Shown: positions 15,824 through 25,253, numbered from the stretch's first letter. The stretch is 64,000 bases of DNA from Cystobacterineae bacterium (GCA_009781495.1 WQYA01000004.1:1-64000), one strand, 5' to 3'. Program-made: numbers and translations. The notes: generated by a model from the sequence alone, not told the origin.

Positions 15824-16099
15824 TCAGCGCGGCGGCGAATTCTTGGCCGCTTCACCCTCCAACCGCGTGCGTACGTCAACTAAAATTCTCAATAACTCCA
15901 TTGATTTGTCTATCGCTACCCCAATCTTCTTGGCCTTGTCTGCCTGCGGCCCCTTCAATTCAGCCAATGCTTCCAACAAAGGCTCATAGAGCACTTCAAG
16001 CTCTGCCTCCGTCGCTGTCTCTATGAAAGACTCTAGGGCGGGATAGGAGGGGGGCGGCAGCCCAGGCTCTTCTGGCTTTCTCTCAGAGGGCGATTTCAT
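15824..16099 (-). CDS. small helical protein, possible SctE-type needle chaperone
   Basis: A 91-residue acidic protein, predicted as two or three helices after a Pro-rich N-terminus ('FIETATEAELEVLYEPLLEALAEL' in part). It is not recognised by family. It is the first gene of the leftward T3S cluster and is followed by the candidate needle gene and then a TPR gene; in Yersinia-type systems needle subunits are held by a small helical protein (SctE) and a TPR-like protein (SctG). The chaperone idea rests on size, fold type and neighbours only. Confidence 0.5.
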   Translation of the reverse strand: MKSPSERKPEEPGLPPPSYPALESFIETATEAELEVLYEPLLEALAELKGPQADKAKKIGVAIDKSMELLRILVDVRTRLEGEAAKNSPPR

Positions 16100-16292
16100 G
16101 GGCCATAAGTCTAGTGTATATCCCCCTTCACTTCAAGAGCCTCCTCTTGCTAAACCTCACCTTCGACTACCCCTACCCTCTCCTGTTAACATAGAAAAGA
16201 GGGCCTGCCCTACCCAGGAGAAGGGGCCTCGTTCCTTGCCCCCCCCCTCATGAGCAGGGACTTTTAAGGGGCTACCCCCAGGAGAGGACACC

Positions 16293-17198
16293 CTAGCCCT
16301 CAGAGGAGGGGGGCGTGTAGGGCACTTTCCACCTCCTGTGCACCCACATCCATTGCTCCGGACAACGCCGAATGTGCGCTTCCAAGGCCGCCGTCAATTG
16401 CCCCAGGTGCCGGCTTAGCTCAGCCTTGCTGTCGGCCTTCGCTTCCACAACAAAAGGGCCTTCTACCAAAATCCGCATGCCGTCGCGCGTACGCTCGGAC
16501 AATACCAAATAGGTGGGCGCCTTGGACACAACGGCCGCCATCGACAAGGCCGGCGCCGTCGCCGTCATACGCCCAAAAAAAGGAACAAATATGGCCTTCT
16601 CGGCAGCTAGAGACTGGTCTATCAACTGGACGACGACCTTCCCCTCCCTTAATGCCCTTAACATATGCCTCAATGCCCCCCGCGGGTGAATTAACGCCAT
16701 CCCCGCCTCATAACGCGCCTTAAACAACTGCGCGTTAAACGCCCCCGCCAAAGGACGGACCACCGCTGCTAGACGCATACCACGGGCCGCCATTAACTCC
16801 GCCATTAACTCCCAACTGCCAAAATGTGCAGAAGCGACGAGTATACCCCCGCCACCCTCCCTCTCTAAGGCCTCCTCTAAATCATGCCAATTCCCTAACT
16901 CTAGAGAGATATCCCCCTCCAGAATATGGCCGCATACCCCCTCCAGCGCACTTAAAAACATATGTCCATAGGAGGCGCGGGCAATACGGCGGCACGCTTT
17001 GGGGCTATGTTCGGGAAAAGCACGGCGCAAATTCTCCAAGGCAATGCGGCGGCGAATTCCAAGGGCAAAGGCCAAGCTTCCCAAACCAAAAGCCAAAACC
17101 CGGCGTAACCGGGGGCCAAGCCTGCGAAGTGCTGCAACCCATATACGCGCGTTGAGCGCTGCTGGGCGAGAAACCGGACGGGCGAGGAAACGCTCCAA
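16293..17198 (-). CDS. lpxL: lipid A biosynthesis acyltransferase (LpxL/HtrB family)
   Basis: The protein adds a secondary acyl chain to lipid A at the inner membrane. The family signatures are present: 'RIALENLRRAFPEHSPKACRRI' in part near the N-terminus, and the catalytic H-x4-E as 'HFGSWE'. The ORF track starts at 17462, but that would run antisense through rpsU. I place the start at a TTG at 17198, which has GGAGG five bases upstream and gives 301 residues, the usual family length. It is on the same strand as the T3S cluster, 194 bases before its first gene. Confidence 0.85.
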   Translation of the reverse strand: MERFLARPVSRPAALNARIWVAALRRLGPRLRRVLAFGLGSLAFALGIRRRIALENLRRAFPEHSPKACRRIARASYGHMFLSALEGVCGHILEGDISLELGNWHDLEEALEREGGGGILVASAHFGSWELMAELMAARGMRLAAVVRPLAGAFNAQLFKARYEAGMALIHPRGALRHMLRALREGKVVVQLIDQSLAAEKAIFVPFFGRMTATAPALSMAAVVSKAPTYLVLSERTRDGMRILVEGPFVVEAKADSKAELSRHLGQLTAALEAHIRRCPEQWMWVHRRWKVPYTPPSSEG

Positions 17199-17361
17199 GG
17201 ACACCTCCAGGGGCTTAGCCGCTTTTGCGGCAGAGCGCAAATGCCCTCGCGGCGTTGTATTTTTTGTGAAGGCCCCATGCCTCTTTTCTTGCTTTTTTTT
17301 CAAAGCTTCGGCAAAAGCAGCGTCCTTGGCAACTCCAACAACAAAAAGGAGGTGATGTAGA

Positions 17362-17556
17362 ATGACAACCATCCGTGTCAAAGACGGCGAATCCATTGAA
17401 GGCGCTCTCAAACGCTTCAAAAAAGCAACGGAAAAAGCCGGCATCCTCTCCGAAATACGCAAGAGGGAGCACTACGAAAAACCCTCCGTCAAGAAGAAGA
17501 AAAAATCACTGGCCGCAAAGAAGCGTGCGGTGAAAAAACTGCGCAAGGTATATTAG
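17362..17556 (+). CDS. rpsU: 30S ribosomal protein S21
   Basis: A 64-residue, very basic protein with the S21 pattern ('[20 protein letters not shown]'), a component of the small ribosomal subunit near the anti-Shine-Dalgarno region. An excellent ribosome binding site (AAGGAGGTGAT) precedes the ATG. It heads the rpsU-yqeY-dnaG-rpoD series, a variant of the classical macromolecular synthesis operon. Confidence 0.97.
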   Translation: MTTIRVKDGESIEGALKRFKKATEKAGILSEIRKREHYEKPSVKKKKKSLAAKKRAVKKLRKVY

Positions 17557-17647
17557 CCTTGGGCGTTGTTTTGGCCAAACCAGCCAAGAGTCTCTTCTCT
17601 TGGTTGGTTCTCTCTTGGTTGTTTCTCCTTATATAAAGAGGTCTTTT

Positions 17648-18097
17648 GTGAGCACATTAAGAGAACAATTGGAGGCGGATTTAAAGCAGGCCATGCGGGC
17701 CCAAAATGCTTTGGAGCTTTCTGTCCTGCGTATGGCCAAAAGCGCTATCCAATACAAAGCGGTGGAGCCCAATGCCAAACCGCTGGTCGACATGGACATT
17801 GTTGCCGTGTTGCGCAAGCTGATCAACCAGCGCAAGGACGCTGCAGAGCAGTTTCGCCAAGGAAACCGCGAGGAGCTTGCTGCCAAAGAGGAAAGCGAAA
17901 TTCTCATCTTGCAGCGCTATTTGCCAAAACCCTTGAGCGCAGAAGAATTGAGCCAAGTCGTTCGTCAAACCATTGCAGAGTTGGGTATTTCGGGACCCAA
18001 AAGCTTTGGTGTCGTCATGAAAAAAGTCGTCGAGCAAGTCCAAGCTCGCGCCGAAGGAAAAGCCATTTCAGAAGAAGTCAAGAAACAACTGGTTTGA
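17648..18097 (+). CDS. yqeY: GatB/YqeY domain protein
   Basis: A 149-residue helical protein of the YqeY family, related to the tail domain of GatB. Motifs 'MRAQNALELSVLRMAKSAIQ' and 'EILILQRYLPKPLS' are characteristic. The precise function of the free protein is not established. I choose the GTG at 17648, which has AAAGAGG upstream and gives the family's usual N-terminus; the ORF track's start 16 codons earlier adds unrelated residues. It lies between rpsU and dnaG and ends 12 bases before dnaG. Confidence 0.93.
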   Translation: MSTLREQLEADLKQAMRAQNALELSVLRMAKSAIQYKAVEPNAKPLVDMDIVAVLRKLINQRKDAAEQFRQGNREELAAKEESEILILQRYLPKPLSAEELSQVVRQTIAELGISGPKSFGVVMKKVVEQVQARAEGKAISEEVKKQLV

Positions 18098-18109
18098 ACA
18101 ACACTGCCT

Positions 18110-19921
18110 GTGTCCATATCAGAAAACAAAATCGCTGAAATACGGGAGCGCGTTGACTTTCTGGCTCTGGTTCGGCGCCATGGCGTCGAGCTGAAAAAGT
18201 CTGGACGCAGCTATGTCGGCCTATGCCCTTTTCACGCGGAAAAAACCGGTTCCTTCCACGTCTGGCCGGAGGACGAGCGCTTCAAATGTTTTGGCTGCCA
18301 CGCCTCCGGAGACGTCTTCGGTTTCGTTCAGCGGATTTCAGGGCAAGGTTTCTTGGAGGTGCTGCGTTTGCTCGCCGAGGAGTGCGGTGTGGCATTGAAT
18401 GAGGGGGCAAATGCGGAGCACAAACAAAAAGCCATGCAACGCGAAGCAACGGCCCTTGCCCAGGCACACTTTTTCTCCAACCTTTGGGAAAACCCCAAAG
18501 GCCATTCTGCCCAAACCTATCTGCTGGAGCGTGGCGTCAGCAAAGCCAACGCCCAGGACTTTGGCCTGGGTTTTGCCCTCGACGACTGGACAGCGCTTTC
18601 TTCACTTTTGCGAGAGCGTGGTTTGTTGGCTTTTGCAGAGCAAGCGGGACTGGTTGCCCCAAGCCCTCGCGGGCAGGGTTTCTTTGACGTCTTTAGAAAC
18701 CGACTCATGTTTCCCATCCGCACCGCCAACGGGAAAACCGTCGGCTTCGGTGGACGAAAGCTGGGCGGGGAGGGCCCCAAATATCTCAACTCCCGCGAGT
18801 CTGCCCTCTATAACAAGAGTGAGTTGCTCTATGGGCTCGACAGGGCAAGAGAGCCCATGCGCAAACGACAGACGGCCGTTTTGTGCGAAGGCTATTTTGA
18901 CTGTCTCGCCTTGCACCGGGCCGGCTTTGCCCATTCCGTCGCTCTGTGCTCAACGCAACTGACACCCAAACAGCTGGCTGTGCTCCAAAAACAAGAGGTG
19001 CGCCAACTCTGTCTCTTGTTGGACGGAGACGCTGCGGGCCGCGACGCCGTGCTGCGCCTGGCTGCCTCACTGCTGATTTCCGGTTTCAAAGTCCACGTGG
19101 CTTTGCTGCCTGACAATGAAGACCCTGACACCTTCCTGCTGGCCAAAGGGCCAGAGGCTTTGACACAACTGCTATCTCAAGCCCCCCCTCTAAGCCACTT
19201 CCTCTTGCAGTTTTGTTTTCCCAATGGGCGCAGCGCTTCTTTCGAAGAAACTCTGGAAGGCATCCAACGCATTCGGCCCGTCCTCTCCAAACTGCCCCCC
19301 AGCATTGAGCGCTCCGCCTTCCTGAAGGCTATTGCAGAATATACTCAGCTGCCCATATCTGAATTGAATACCAAACTACAACCCTCGGGCCACCCTCCCC
19401 CCCTTGCTTCCTCCTTGCCGCAAATACCTGCCTCTACCTCTACCTCTGCTCCTGCCCTCTCCCCCCCCCAGCCGCAGGAGTTGCGCTATGTCGGTATCGC
19501 CCTGGCTCAACCTTCCCTGCTCAACAGCCCTAAAGCCATTCCTTCTTGCGAACTTGAACACCTTGGTCTACGTGCTGCTGTTGAAGCCCTCCTGCAAAAC
19601 CAAACCCCAGAGGAAGCCCTCTCTTTGTTAAACCACGCAACCCAACAAGCGCTTGAGCACTTGCTCTTGCCCGCGGAAACGGCCACTTTGGCCCAGGAAT
19701 TTGAATACCTTTCGGGCGAGTTGCACCTGAAAGCCATTGAGCGCGCATTAACGGAAATACGAAAGCAAAGCCGCGAACTCCAAGAGGAGGGGGAACTTTC
19801 TGAACAGTCCCAGCAACTTTTAACAGAGTATGGCCGATTGTTAACTATGAAGCAGACGGTTTTGCGCCAGCGCAAATTTTATGGAAGCCAGAAGTCGATT
19901 GAGAAGGTTAATGAAATATAG
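18110..19921 (+). CDS. dnaG: DNA primase
   Basis: A 603-residue primase that makes RNA primers at the replication fork. The zinc-binding domain has C39, H42, C60 and C63 ('CPFHAEKTGSFHVW', 'CFGCHASGD'). The TOPRIM core shows 'AVLCEGYFDCLAL' and 'LLLDGDAAGRDA'. A Pro/Ser-rich linker (about 425-460) leads to the helicase-binding C-terminal domain. The start is GTG, 12 bases after yqeY. It is followed by rpoD. Confidence 0.97.
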   Translation: MSISENKIAEIRERVDFLALVRRHGVELKKSGRSYVGLCPFHAEKTGSFHVWPEDERFKCFGCHASGDVFGFVQRISGQGFLEVLRLLAEECGVALNEGANAEHKQKAMQREATALAQAHFFSNLWENPKGHSAQTYLLERGVSKANAQDFGLGFALDDWTALSSLLRERGLLAFAEQAGLVAPSPRGQGFFDVFRNRLMFPIRTANGKTVGFGGRKLGGEGPKYLNSRESALYNKSELLYGLDRAREPMRKRQTAVLCEGYFDCLALHRAGFAHSVALCSTQLTPKQLAVLQKQEVRQLCLLLDGDAAGRDAVLRLAASLLISGFKVHVALLPDNEDPDTFLLAKGPEALTQLLSQAPPLSHFLLQFCFPNGRSASFEETLEGIQRIRPVLSKLPPSIERSAFLKAIAEYTQLPISELNTKLQPSGHPPPLASSLPQIPASTSTSAPALSPPQPQELRYVGIALAQPSLLNSPKAIPSCELEHLGLRAAVEALLQNQTPEEALSLLNHATQQALEHLLLPAETATLAQEFEYLSGELHLKAIERALTEIRKQSRELQEEGELSEQSQQLLTEYGRLLTMKQTVLRQRKFYGSQKSIEKVNEI

Positions 19922-19969
19922 AAGGTAAAATTTTTAAGAAAGCCGCACCCCCAGGAGACAGCCGTAGCC

Positions 19970-22111
19970 ATGTCTAAAACCAAGTCCAAAGCCAAGCCCA
20001 AAACCAACACCAAAGCCTCCGCGCGAAAAAAATCCGCCGAGACCGCTGGAGCAAAAAAGGCTGGCAAAGGCAAAACGAAAAAACCTGTTAAACGTTCAAA
20101 AAATACACCCTCTGAAGCGGATATTGCCAAACTCGCACGGGAAAAACTCAAAAAACGCGGCAAAGGCATCCATGAGGTCGACAATGACGAAATAGAAGCG
20201 CTGGCAGAAGCGCAAATGCTTGAAGCGGATGTCGATCCAAACGCTGAAAAGGAAGAACTCAAAGAGGAAGTCTTCCCTGAACGAAAAGAGCTCAAAGAGC
20301 TTTTGGATGCAGGGCGCCAAAAAGGTTTCCTTACCTATGATGAAGTCAACGACAACCTGCCTGCAGACGTCGTCTCGCCAGATCAGATTGACGACGTCAT
20401 GAGCATGTTCGGCGACAACGACATTGAAATTGTCGATGTCCACAAAGACAGCGAAACAGCAGAAACCAAACCCGCTGTTTCTTCCAATGAGGACGAAACT
20501 CAAGAAAGCGAAGGGGAAGAGGAAGAAGAAACAGAACAAGAGGAAACCCCGGGTACTTCGAACGACCCCGTACGCCTCTATTTGCGCAAAATGGGCTCTG
20601 TCTCTTTGCTCACCCGCGAAGGGGAAGTCGAAATTGCCAAGCGTATTGAAGAAGGCGAAAAAGCAACCTTGCGCGCTCTCTTGGCTTGCAAAGTCGCCAT
20701 CAACGAAATTCTCGACATTGGCCCCAAACTCAAAAACGGAAAACTTCGTGTGCGCGAAGTTGTCAAAGATGCCTCTGAAGAATTGCAAGAAAATGAAGAG
20801 GCGGACATGGACAGCGAAACGGACGTCGAAGGTGAAGAGCCTCAAGAGATTAAACTTAACCAAGGCGAGCTCAATCGCATTGAGCAGATTTTGAAGGCCA
20901 TTGAAAAAATTCGCAAACACGCACGCGAATGCGAACGCCTTGAAGAAATACTCCATTCAAAGAGAAAGCTGTCCGAAGCCAAAAAGCGTGAGATTAAAAA
21001 GACCTTTGAAGAAAATCAGATGCAGATGATGGAAGTGCTCGATGAAATGCGGCTCAACAAAAAGCAAATTGACCGCATCGTCATTCACCTTAAACAAATG
21101 ATAGAGGATGCAACGCGCGCAGAGACAGAGCTTGTCCACCTGGAGCGGACTTTCGGCTTCTCCCTGGCGGCATTCAGGACACAGTTTCAAGAAACCAAAG
21201 AAGTTCCCACTTTCTCGAAACAATCCCTTCGAAAGCTTCATGCCCCACCGGAACAACTCGACACTCTGGAGCGCGACATTCGCAATGCCTTCAAACGCAT
21301 TCACAAAATTGAAAGCGAAGCCAACCTGCCCATTCACACGCTCCGAAAAAACTATGAGGCCATACGCCGAGGGGAACGCAGTGCAGAGTTGGCCAAAAGC
21401 GAGTTGGTTGAAGCCAACTTGCGTTTGGTGGTTTCCATTGCGAAGAAATATACAAACCGGGGATTACAATTTTTAGATTTAATCCAAGAAGGCAATATCG
21501 GCCTCATGAAGGCTGTTGATAAATTTGAATATAAGCGCGGGTATAAATTCTCCACCTATGCGACTTGGTGGATTCGTCAGGCCATTACGCGCGCCATTGC
21601 CGACCAGGCGCGTACCATCCGCATCCCCGTGCATATGATTGAAACCATCAACAAACTCATTCGCACAAGCCGCTATCTCGTCCAGGAAATCGGCCGGGAG
21701 CCTACGCCTGAAGAAATTGCGGACAAAATGGAGTTGCCTTTGGACAAAGTCCGCAAAGTCCTCAAAATCGCCAAGGAGCCCATTTCTCTGGAAACACCCA
21801 TCGGCGAGGAAGAGGATTCGCACCTGGGAGACTTCATCGAAGACAAGACTTTGGTTTCTCCTTCGGACGCCGTCATCAGCATGAATCTCGCGGAGCAGAC
21901 TCGAAAAGTTTTGGCGACACTGACGCCACGCGAAGAGAAAGTCTTGCGCATGCGTTTCGGCATCGGCGAAAAGAGCGACCATACGCTTGAAGAGGTGGGG
22001 CAGGACTTTGAAGTTACCCGTGAGCGCATACGCCAAATTGAGGCCAAGGCTTTGCGCAAACTCCGCCACCCTTCCAGAAACAAACGCCTGCGCAGTTTTG
22101 TCGATAGCTAG
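19970..22111 (+). CDS. rpoD: primary RNA polymerase sigma factor RpoD
   Basis: A 713-residue group 1 sigma factor. It begins with a Lys/Ala-rich tail of about 50 residues, then a region 1.1-like and very acidic stretch (residues 150-190), a non-conserved insert, region 2 ('[20 protein letters not shown]', '[14 protein letters not shown]'), region 3 and region 4 ending '[16 protein letters not shown]'. It directs housekeeping transcription. The position after dnaG matches the usual dnaG-rpoD pairing. The basic N-terminal extension is unusual in E. coli terms but known in several lineages. Confidence 0.98.
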   Translation: MSKTKSKAKPKTNTKASARKKSAETAGAKKAGKGKTKKPVKRSKNTPSEADIAKLAREKLKKRGKGIHEVDNDEIEALAEAQMLEADVDPNAEKEELKEEVFPERKELKELLDAGRQKGFLTYDEVNDNLPADVVSPDQIDDVMSMFGDNDIEIVDVHKDSETAETKPAVSSNEDETQESEGEEEEETEQEETPGTSNDPVRLYLRKMGSVSLLTREGEVEIAKRIEEGEKATLRALLACKVAINEILDIGPKLKNGKLRVREVVKDASEELQENEEADMDSETDVEGEEPQEIKLNQGELNRIEQILKAIEKIRKHARECERLEEILHSKRKLSEAKKREIKKTFEENQMQMMEVLDEMRLNKKQIDRIVIHLKQMIEDATRAETELVHLERTFGFSLAAFRTQFQETKEVPTFSKQSLRKLHAPPEQLDTLERDIRNAFKRIHKIESEANLPIHTLRKNYEAIRRGERSAELAKSELVEANLRLVVSIAKKYTNRGLQFLDLIQEGNIGLMKAVDKFEYKRGYKFSTYATWWIRQAITRAIADQARTIRIPVHMIETINKLIRTSRYLVQEIGREPTPEEIADKMELPLDKVRKVLKIAKEPISLETPIGEEEDSHLGDFIEDKTLVSPSDAVISMNLAEQTRKVLATLTPREEKVLRMRFGIGEKSDHTLEEVGQDFEVTRERIRQIEAKALRKLRHPSRNKRLRSFVDS

Positions 22112-22160
22112 TTAGTCCTTGAATTCCCAAAAAGCTTTGGGCATATTGGCGCGGCAAAAA

Positions 22161-22232
22161 GGGCTCTTAGCTCAGCGGTAGAGCTGTCGGCTCATAACCG
22201 ATTGGTCCCAGGTTCGAATCCTGGAGGGCCCA
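22161..22232 (+). tRNA. tRNA with CAU anticodon, tRNA-Met
   Basis: A full cloverleaf can be drawn. The acceptor GGGCTCT pairs with AGGGCCC (one T-G pair), with discriminator A. The D arm lies in AGCTCAGCGGTAGAGCT, the anticodon loop is CTCATAA with CAT at 22193-22195, and the T arm is CCAGGTTCGAATCCTGG. CCA is not encoded. A CAU anticodon can also be tRNA-Ile2 after lysidine modification; the acceptor and G1-C72 pair fit an elongator Met or Ile2 rather than an initiator. Confidence 0.93.
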
Positions 22233-22255
22233 TAAGCAGAAGGTTTGAAAAAGTC

Positions 22256-22295
22256 CGTCAAAGCTCGCAACGCCTTGACGGGCTTTGTTTTTTTA
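22256..22295 (+). terminator. intrinsic terminator after the tRNA
   Basis: CCGTCAA, loop, TTGACGG forms a 7-bp stem at 22256-22281, followed by GCTTTGTTTTTTT. It lies 24 bases after the tRNA on the same strand, so it plausibly ends the tRNA transcript. Confidence 0.6.
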
Positions 22296-22401
22296 GTGTC
22301 TTTGCGTTTGGATGGGCTTTGAGCTTTGGGTGCTAACGGGACAATGGATCTAACACCCAACAATCTTGACCCGAACATCCCATGGTCTTACTTCTGCAAA
22401 G

Positions 22402-23880
22402 CTAAGGGATCTCTTCATCGTGTTCATGTCTTGATGTATGCGGATATATTTGTCTAAGAAGATAGGCTTTTTTCAAGTGCTCTTGAACAAAGGGCAAGAC
22501 TTCCGTCATGATGACATGAACACCATCTGTTCCTGTCAAAAATAGTCGTAGCTGATGGTCCGTCAAGGGCCCTTCCTCAAGCTTTCTGGCAATCGCAGAG
22601 GCCAAGAGGAATAGGCCCTCCTCCATTGTGCCGCGGGCAAGCTCACTCAATCCGTCGTCTTCATTTAGCTCCGGGGCAAACAGTTCTTCAACACAATCTG
22701 CAAGGAATTGAGTTGCCTCGTCTTGAGCAGACTCTCGGAGCAGCCGCACTCCCGCTCTTCCAAGCCAAAGGACATAACCTCGATGTGGCCTCAAGAGTTC
22801 GATGATTGCTAATGTGCGCTCGACCATTTTGTGTGAACTTGTTGAATTGAGCGCATCTAATAAGCCTTCGGTGTTCGAAGTCCACCACTTGGCTTCAATC
22901 TTCTCCTGTAAGTCTAGACGCCGCGAACGAAGAAGTTCGACATGTCCAGAGACATCATCTGTGCTGGGCGGAAGTAGCCTGGCAGGGTATTCCAACGGTG
23001 AAGTTTGTATTACGTTTTTTTGTGGCGAATCTTCTAGAGGATTGATGTCGAACAGGAATGCTTCTACCTCATCCGTAGGCAGACGCCCAAAATCTACACA
23101 AAGATCGAAGGTGGAGAAGAACCTCACTCGCGCGTATGAACCAGCAGGGTCAGCCACAATCAAAACTTGGTGCCCGAATTGTGTTTTAGCGGGCGGCATT
23201 GAAGGAGCATTCGTGGGAGCAAACCATACACTGCGCGGCTCGCCCTGTTTTAGCAATAGCTTGCCCTTGACGTAGCATTTGAAGTTTTGCAATTCACCTG
23301 TTCTTGCCAATTTGGGCCATTTAAAGGCCAAGAAGTTCAATGCTATTAGAGCTGTTGCTCGAAGCATCTTACTTCCTCCAAATCCCACGCAAAACTGTGC
23401 TTCAGGAACGAAGACATCAAACTCACCAACTTTTTTGGATTTGATGGGAACGATTCCTGAAGCTCGTTTCTCTTCAAGCCATTTTTGATACGCCTTCATG
23501 CTGCCAAAAGAGGTCGTGGCTTGAACATTGCCGTTAGACAGAGCTTCTTTTTTCTTTAACCGTGGCCCGACCAGCGATGGTTTCCCTTTGGCGTCCACGG
23601 TGATTTTTCCCAGCGCCGAATCTCCTTCGGCTGGTCGTGGCCCCTTCCTTTTGGGGGTATGATCCGAACGAACCCCAAGCATGCCATTGATGACAGCAAA
23701 CTGAGTCGCCAGAGCTTGGATAATGTCAAAAAAGCTATTATTGCAAGCTCCGCATGACACGCCCTTGTGAGTCAGCCTCCCTCCCAAACTTGCCGGGAAT
23801 AGGTGCTCCTCTGAGCCCGTGTCCTGACCACAATATATGCAATCCCGATAACGGGTTGTTTGAGCGTTTAATGGGTTCAT
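22402..23880 (-). CDS. HNH-type endonuclease domain protein
   Basis: A 492-residue protein. The N-terminal 60 residues contain the HNH_5-like signature C-x2-C ('CIYCG'), 'EEHLFPASLGG' and 'CGACNN', that is, a zinc-ribbon HNH fold with the catalytic His. The remaining 400 residues are not recognised; they include a beta-rich middle and a helical C-terminus. AGAGGAAGG precedes the ATG, so the start is well supported. It is alone on its strand beside the tRNA, where mobile and defence genes often insert. A role in phage defence is plausible but not shown. Confidence 0.7.
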   Translation of the reverse strand: MNPLNAQTTRYRDCIYCGQDTGSEEHLFPASLGGRLTHKGVSCGACNNSFFDIIQALATQFAVINGMLGVRSDHTPKRKGPRPAEGDSALGKITVDAKGKPSLVGPRLKKKEALSNGNVQATTSFGSMKAYQKWLEEKRASGIVPIKSKKVGEFDVFVPEAQFCVGFGGSKMLRATALIALNFLAFKWPKLARTGELQNFKCYVKGKLLLKQGEPRSVWFAPTNAPSMPPAKTQFGHQVLIVADPAGSYARVRFFSTFDLCVDFGRLPTDEVEAFLFDINPLEDSPQKNVIQTSPLEYPARLLPPSTDDVSGHVELLRSRRLDLQEKIEAKWWTSNTEGLLDALNSTSSHKMVERTLAIIELLRPHRGYVLWLGRAGVRLLRESAQDEATQFLADCVEELFAPELNEDDGLSELARGTMEEGLFLLASAIARKLEEGPLTDHQLRLFLTGTDGVHVIMTEVLPFVQEHLKKAYLLRQIYPHTSRHEHDEEIP

Positions 23881-24128
23881 GCTCGCCTTCCTCTCTTTGG
23901 TGTGGCTCCTGTGAATGATGTTCGGCGCACCATAGCTTGCGCAGCGCTGACAACACTATAACCAGCTATTGCAGTCTGGCTTTTTTATATCTGTTCACCC
24001 CCTCCCTGTTACCAGCCCTTGCCAAGTCTTCTTTAGTACCGACCCCACCTAAGACAGCGAGGGCCTCCATGCTCACGGTAGACATAGTTGCGAGCAAGTA
24101 AAGCTTGCCTCAAAAAAGCCAACTCGCC

Positions 24129-24503
24129 TTAGCGTTTGTGGAAGCTCTCCCGCGCCGCGCCGCAAAAGAGAAAAAGCCCCAGCAAACCAAATAGAATTCC
24201 CAAACCCGACACATGCATTTCGCCGAGAGTCCGGATGACTCGTGCAGCAACAACATGACGCCCATGGTAGTCCCACGAGGAGGCGTCCGTTGCCTTGGCG
24301 GCAAAATATTCATCCCATCCGGCAACAAAACTAAGGATGCCGAACAGCGACAAGCTCACTATGCCACCAATAAATTGCGTGAGGATTCGTGAGCGCCTGG
24401 CCGCAGCGCTTGTGCCTTTTGAGCACGCGCCGAAAATCCCCAATGATAGAAGGACGCCAGCTATGAGATAGCCACGAAGTAGATCAACCTGCTCTAAGGT
24501 CAC
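24129..24503 (-). CDS. small membrane protein, cassette partner of GIY-YIG protein
   Basis: A 124-residue protein with three predicted transmembrane segments (about residues 10-27, 42-63 and 98-116). It starts with GTG three bases after the stop of the GIY-YIG gene, so the two are almost certainly co-transcribed. It is not recognised by family. A degraded copy of its N-terminal part is found at 33551-33687, which shows that the cassette has been duplicated or moved within this region. Confidence 0.65.
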   Translation of the reverse strand: MTLEQVDLLRGYLIAGVLLSLGIFGACSKGTSAAARRSRILTQFIGGIVSLSLFGILSFVAGWDEYFAAKATDASSWDYHGRHVVAARVIRTLGEMHVSGLGILFGLLGLFLFCGAARESFHKR

Positions 24504-24506
24504 TGT

Positions 24507-25253
24507 TTAGCGCCTAGGGTTTGGGTCCAAGGGAGCACCACTGATAGGTGGAGCGTTTGAAAGTTTAGCATGGGGATTGAAGCTCGGATTATTGCCTATT
24601 TCCACGCATGCATCATAATGAAATAGATCCGTTGTCATAATAATGGAATACGGGTCCCACCTCTCAACAAACTTGGCCGCATTCATGGAAACTAAATCGT
24701 CCGGACTGAAGTATCTGTTTTGGGGGTCGTCACCAAAACAGAAGGCCAGGTCACTGCGTTTAATGGTCTGATCAACGAGATAGCCGCCCCTGCTCTCTTC
24801 CTCCTCGGTAATCTCCAACCAGACCCGCTCCTGTGTTTGGACAATCCGAACGTCGACGATGGTTGGCTTAAGCCATGCTTTGTATTTTGACGCCAACTCG
24901 TAAAATATGCTTTCCGCGTAGTAGGCGGACGATGATTCCTTTGGTGGCACAGAAAGTTCTTGCAGTTGCTGAATCGCCAGTTGAAGTGGATACCGAAAAA
25001 ATTCGCGGTTTTCAGAAACTCTAAATTCGCTGATCTGTTCGTGAAACCTTTGTTCAAGGCCCTTGTGATCTTCGGAAAACAGTTCAAACGCTACCTCGAA
25101 CGGTGTTGGAACGCCGGTCGATCGCAACTCACGCGCCCTGGCCTTGGAATCTCGAAACGTCCGCCCAACTTTAATGAGTCCCGGCATGGATGGGTTGATG
25201 AGTATGTAAACGTACCCAGCGGACACGCTGACTCCTAATTTAGAACTAACCAA
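24507..25253 (-). CDS. GIY-YIG (T5orf172/MUG113-like) nuclease domain protein
   Basis: A 248-residue protein. Residues 13-100 carry a GIY-YIG-type fold of the T5orf172/MUG113 group: 'GYVYILINPSMPGLIKVGRT' is the opening strand pair, an Arg-Glu-Leu motif and 'EQRFHEQISEFR' follow, and 'ENREFF' precedes the end of the domain. The remaining 150 residues are unassigned. Such domains occur in phage and island genes and may cut or process DNA. The downstream neighbour is a membrane protein with a three-base gap, suggesting a two-gene unit. Confidence 0.75.
   Translation of the reverse strand: MVSSKLGVSVSAGYVYILINPSMPGLIKVGRTFRDSKARARELRSTGVPTPFEVAFELFSEDHKGLEQRFHEQISEFRVSENREFFRYPLQLAIQQLQELSVPPKESSSAYYAESIFYELASKYKAWLKPTIVDVRIVQTQERVWLEITEEEESRGGYLVDQTIKRSDLAFCFGDDPQNRYFSPDDLVSMNAAKFVERWDPYSIIMTTDLFHYDACVEIGNNPSFNPHAKLSNAPPISGAPLDPNPRR

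Noticed and set aside
22161-22232. Initiator tRNA-Met
   Set aside because: The G1-C72 pair and the D/anticodon stem lack initiator features (no mismatch at 1-72, no three G-C pairs in the anticodon stem).
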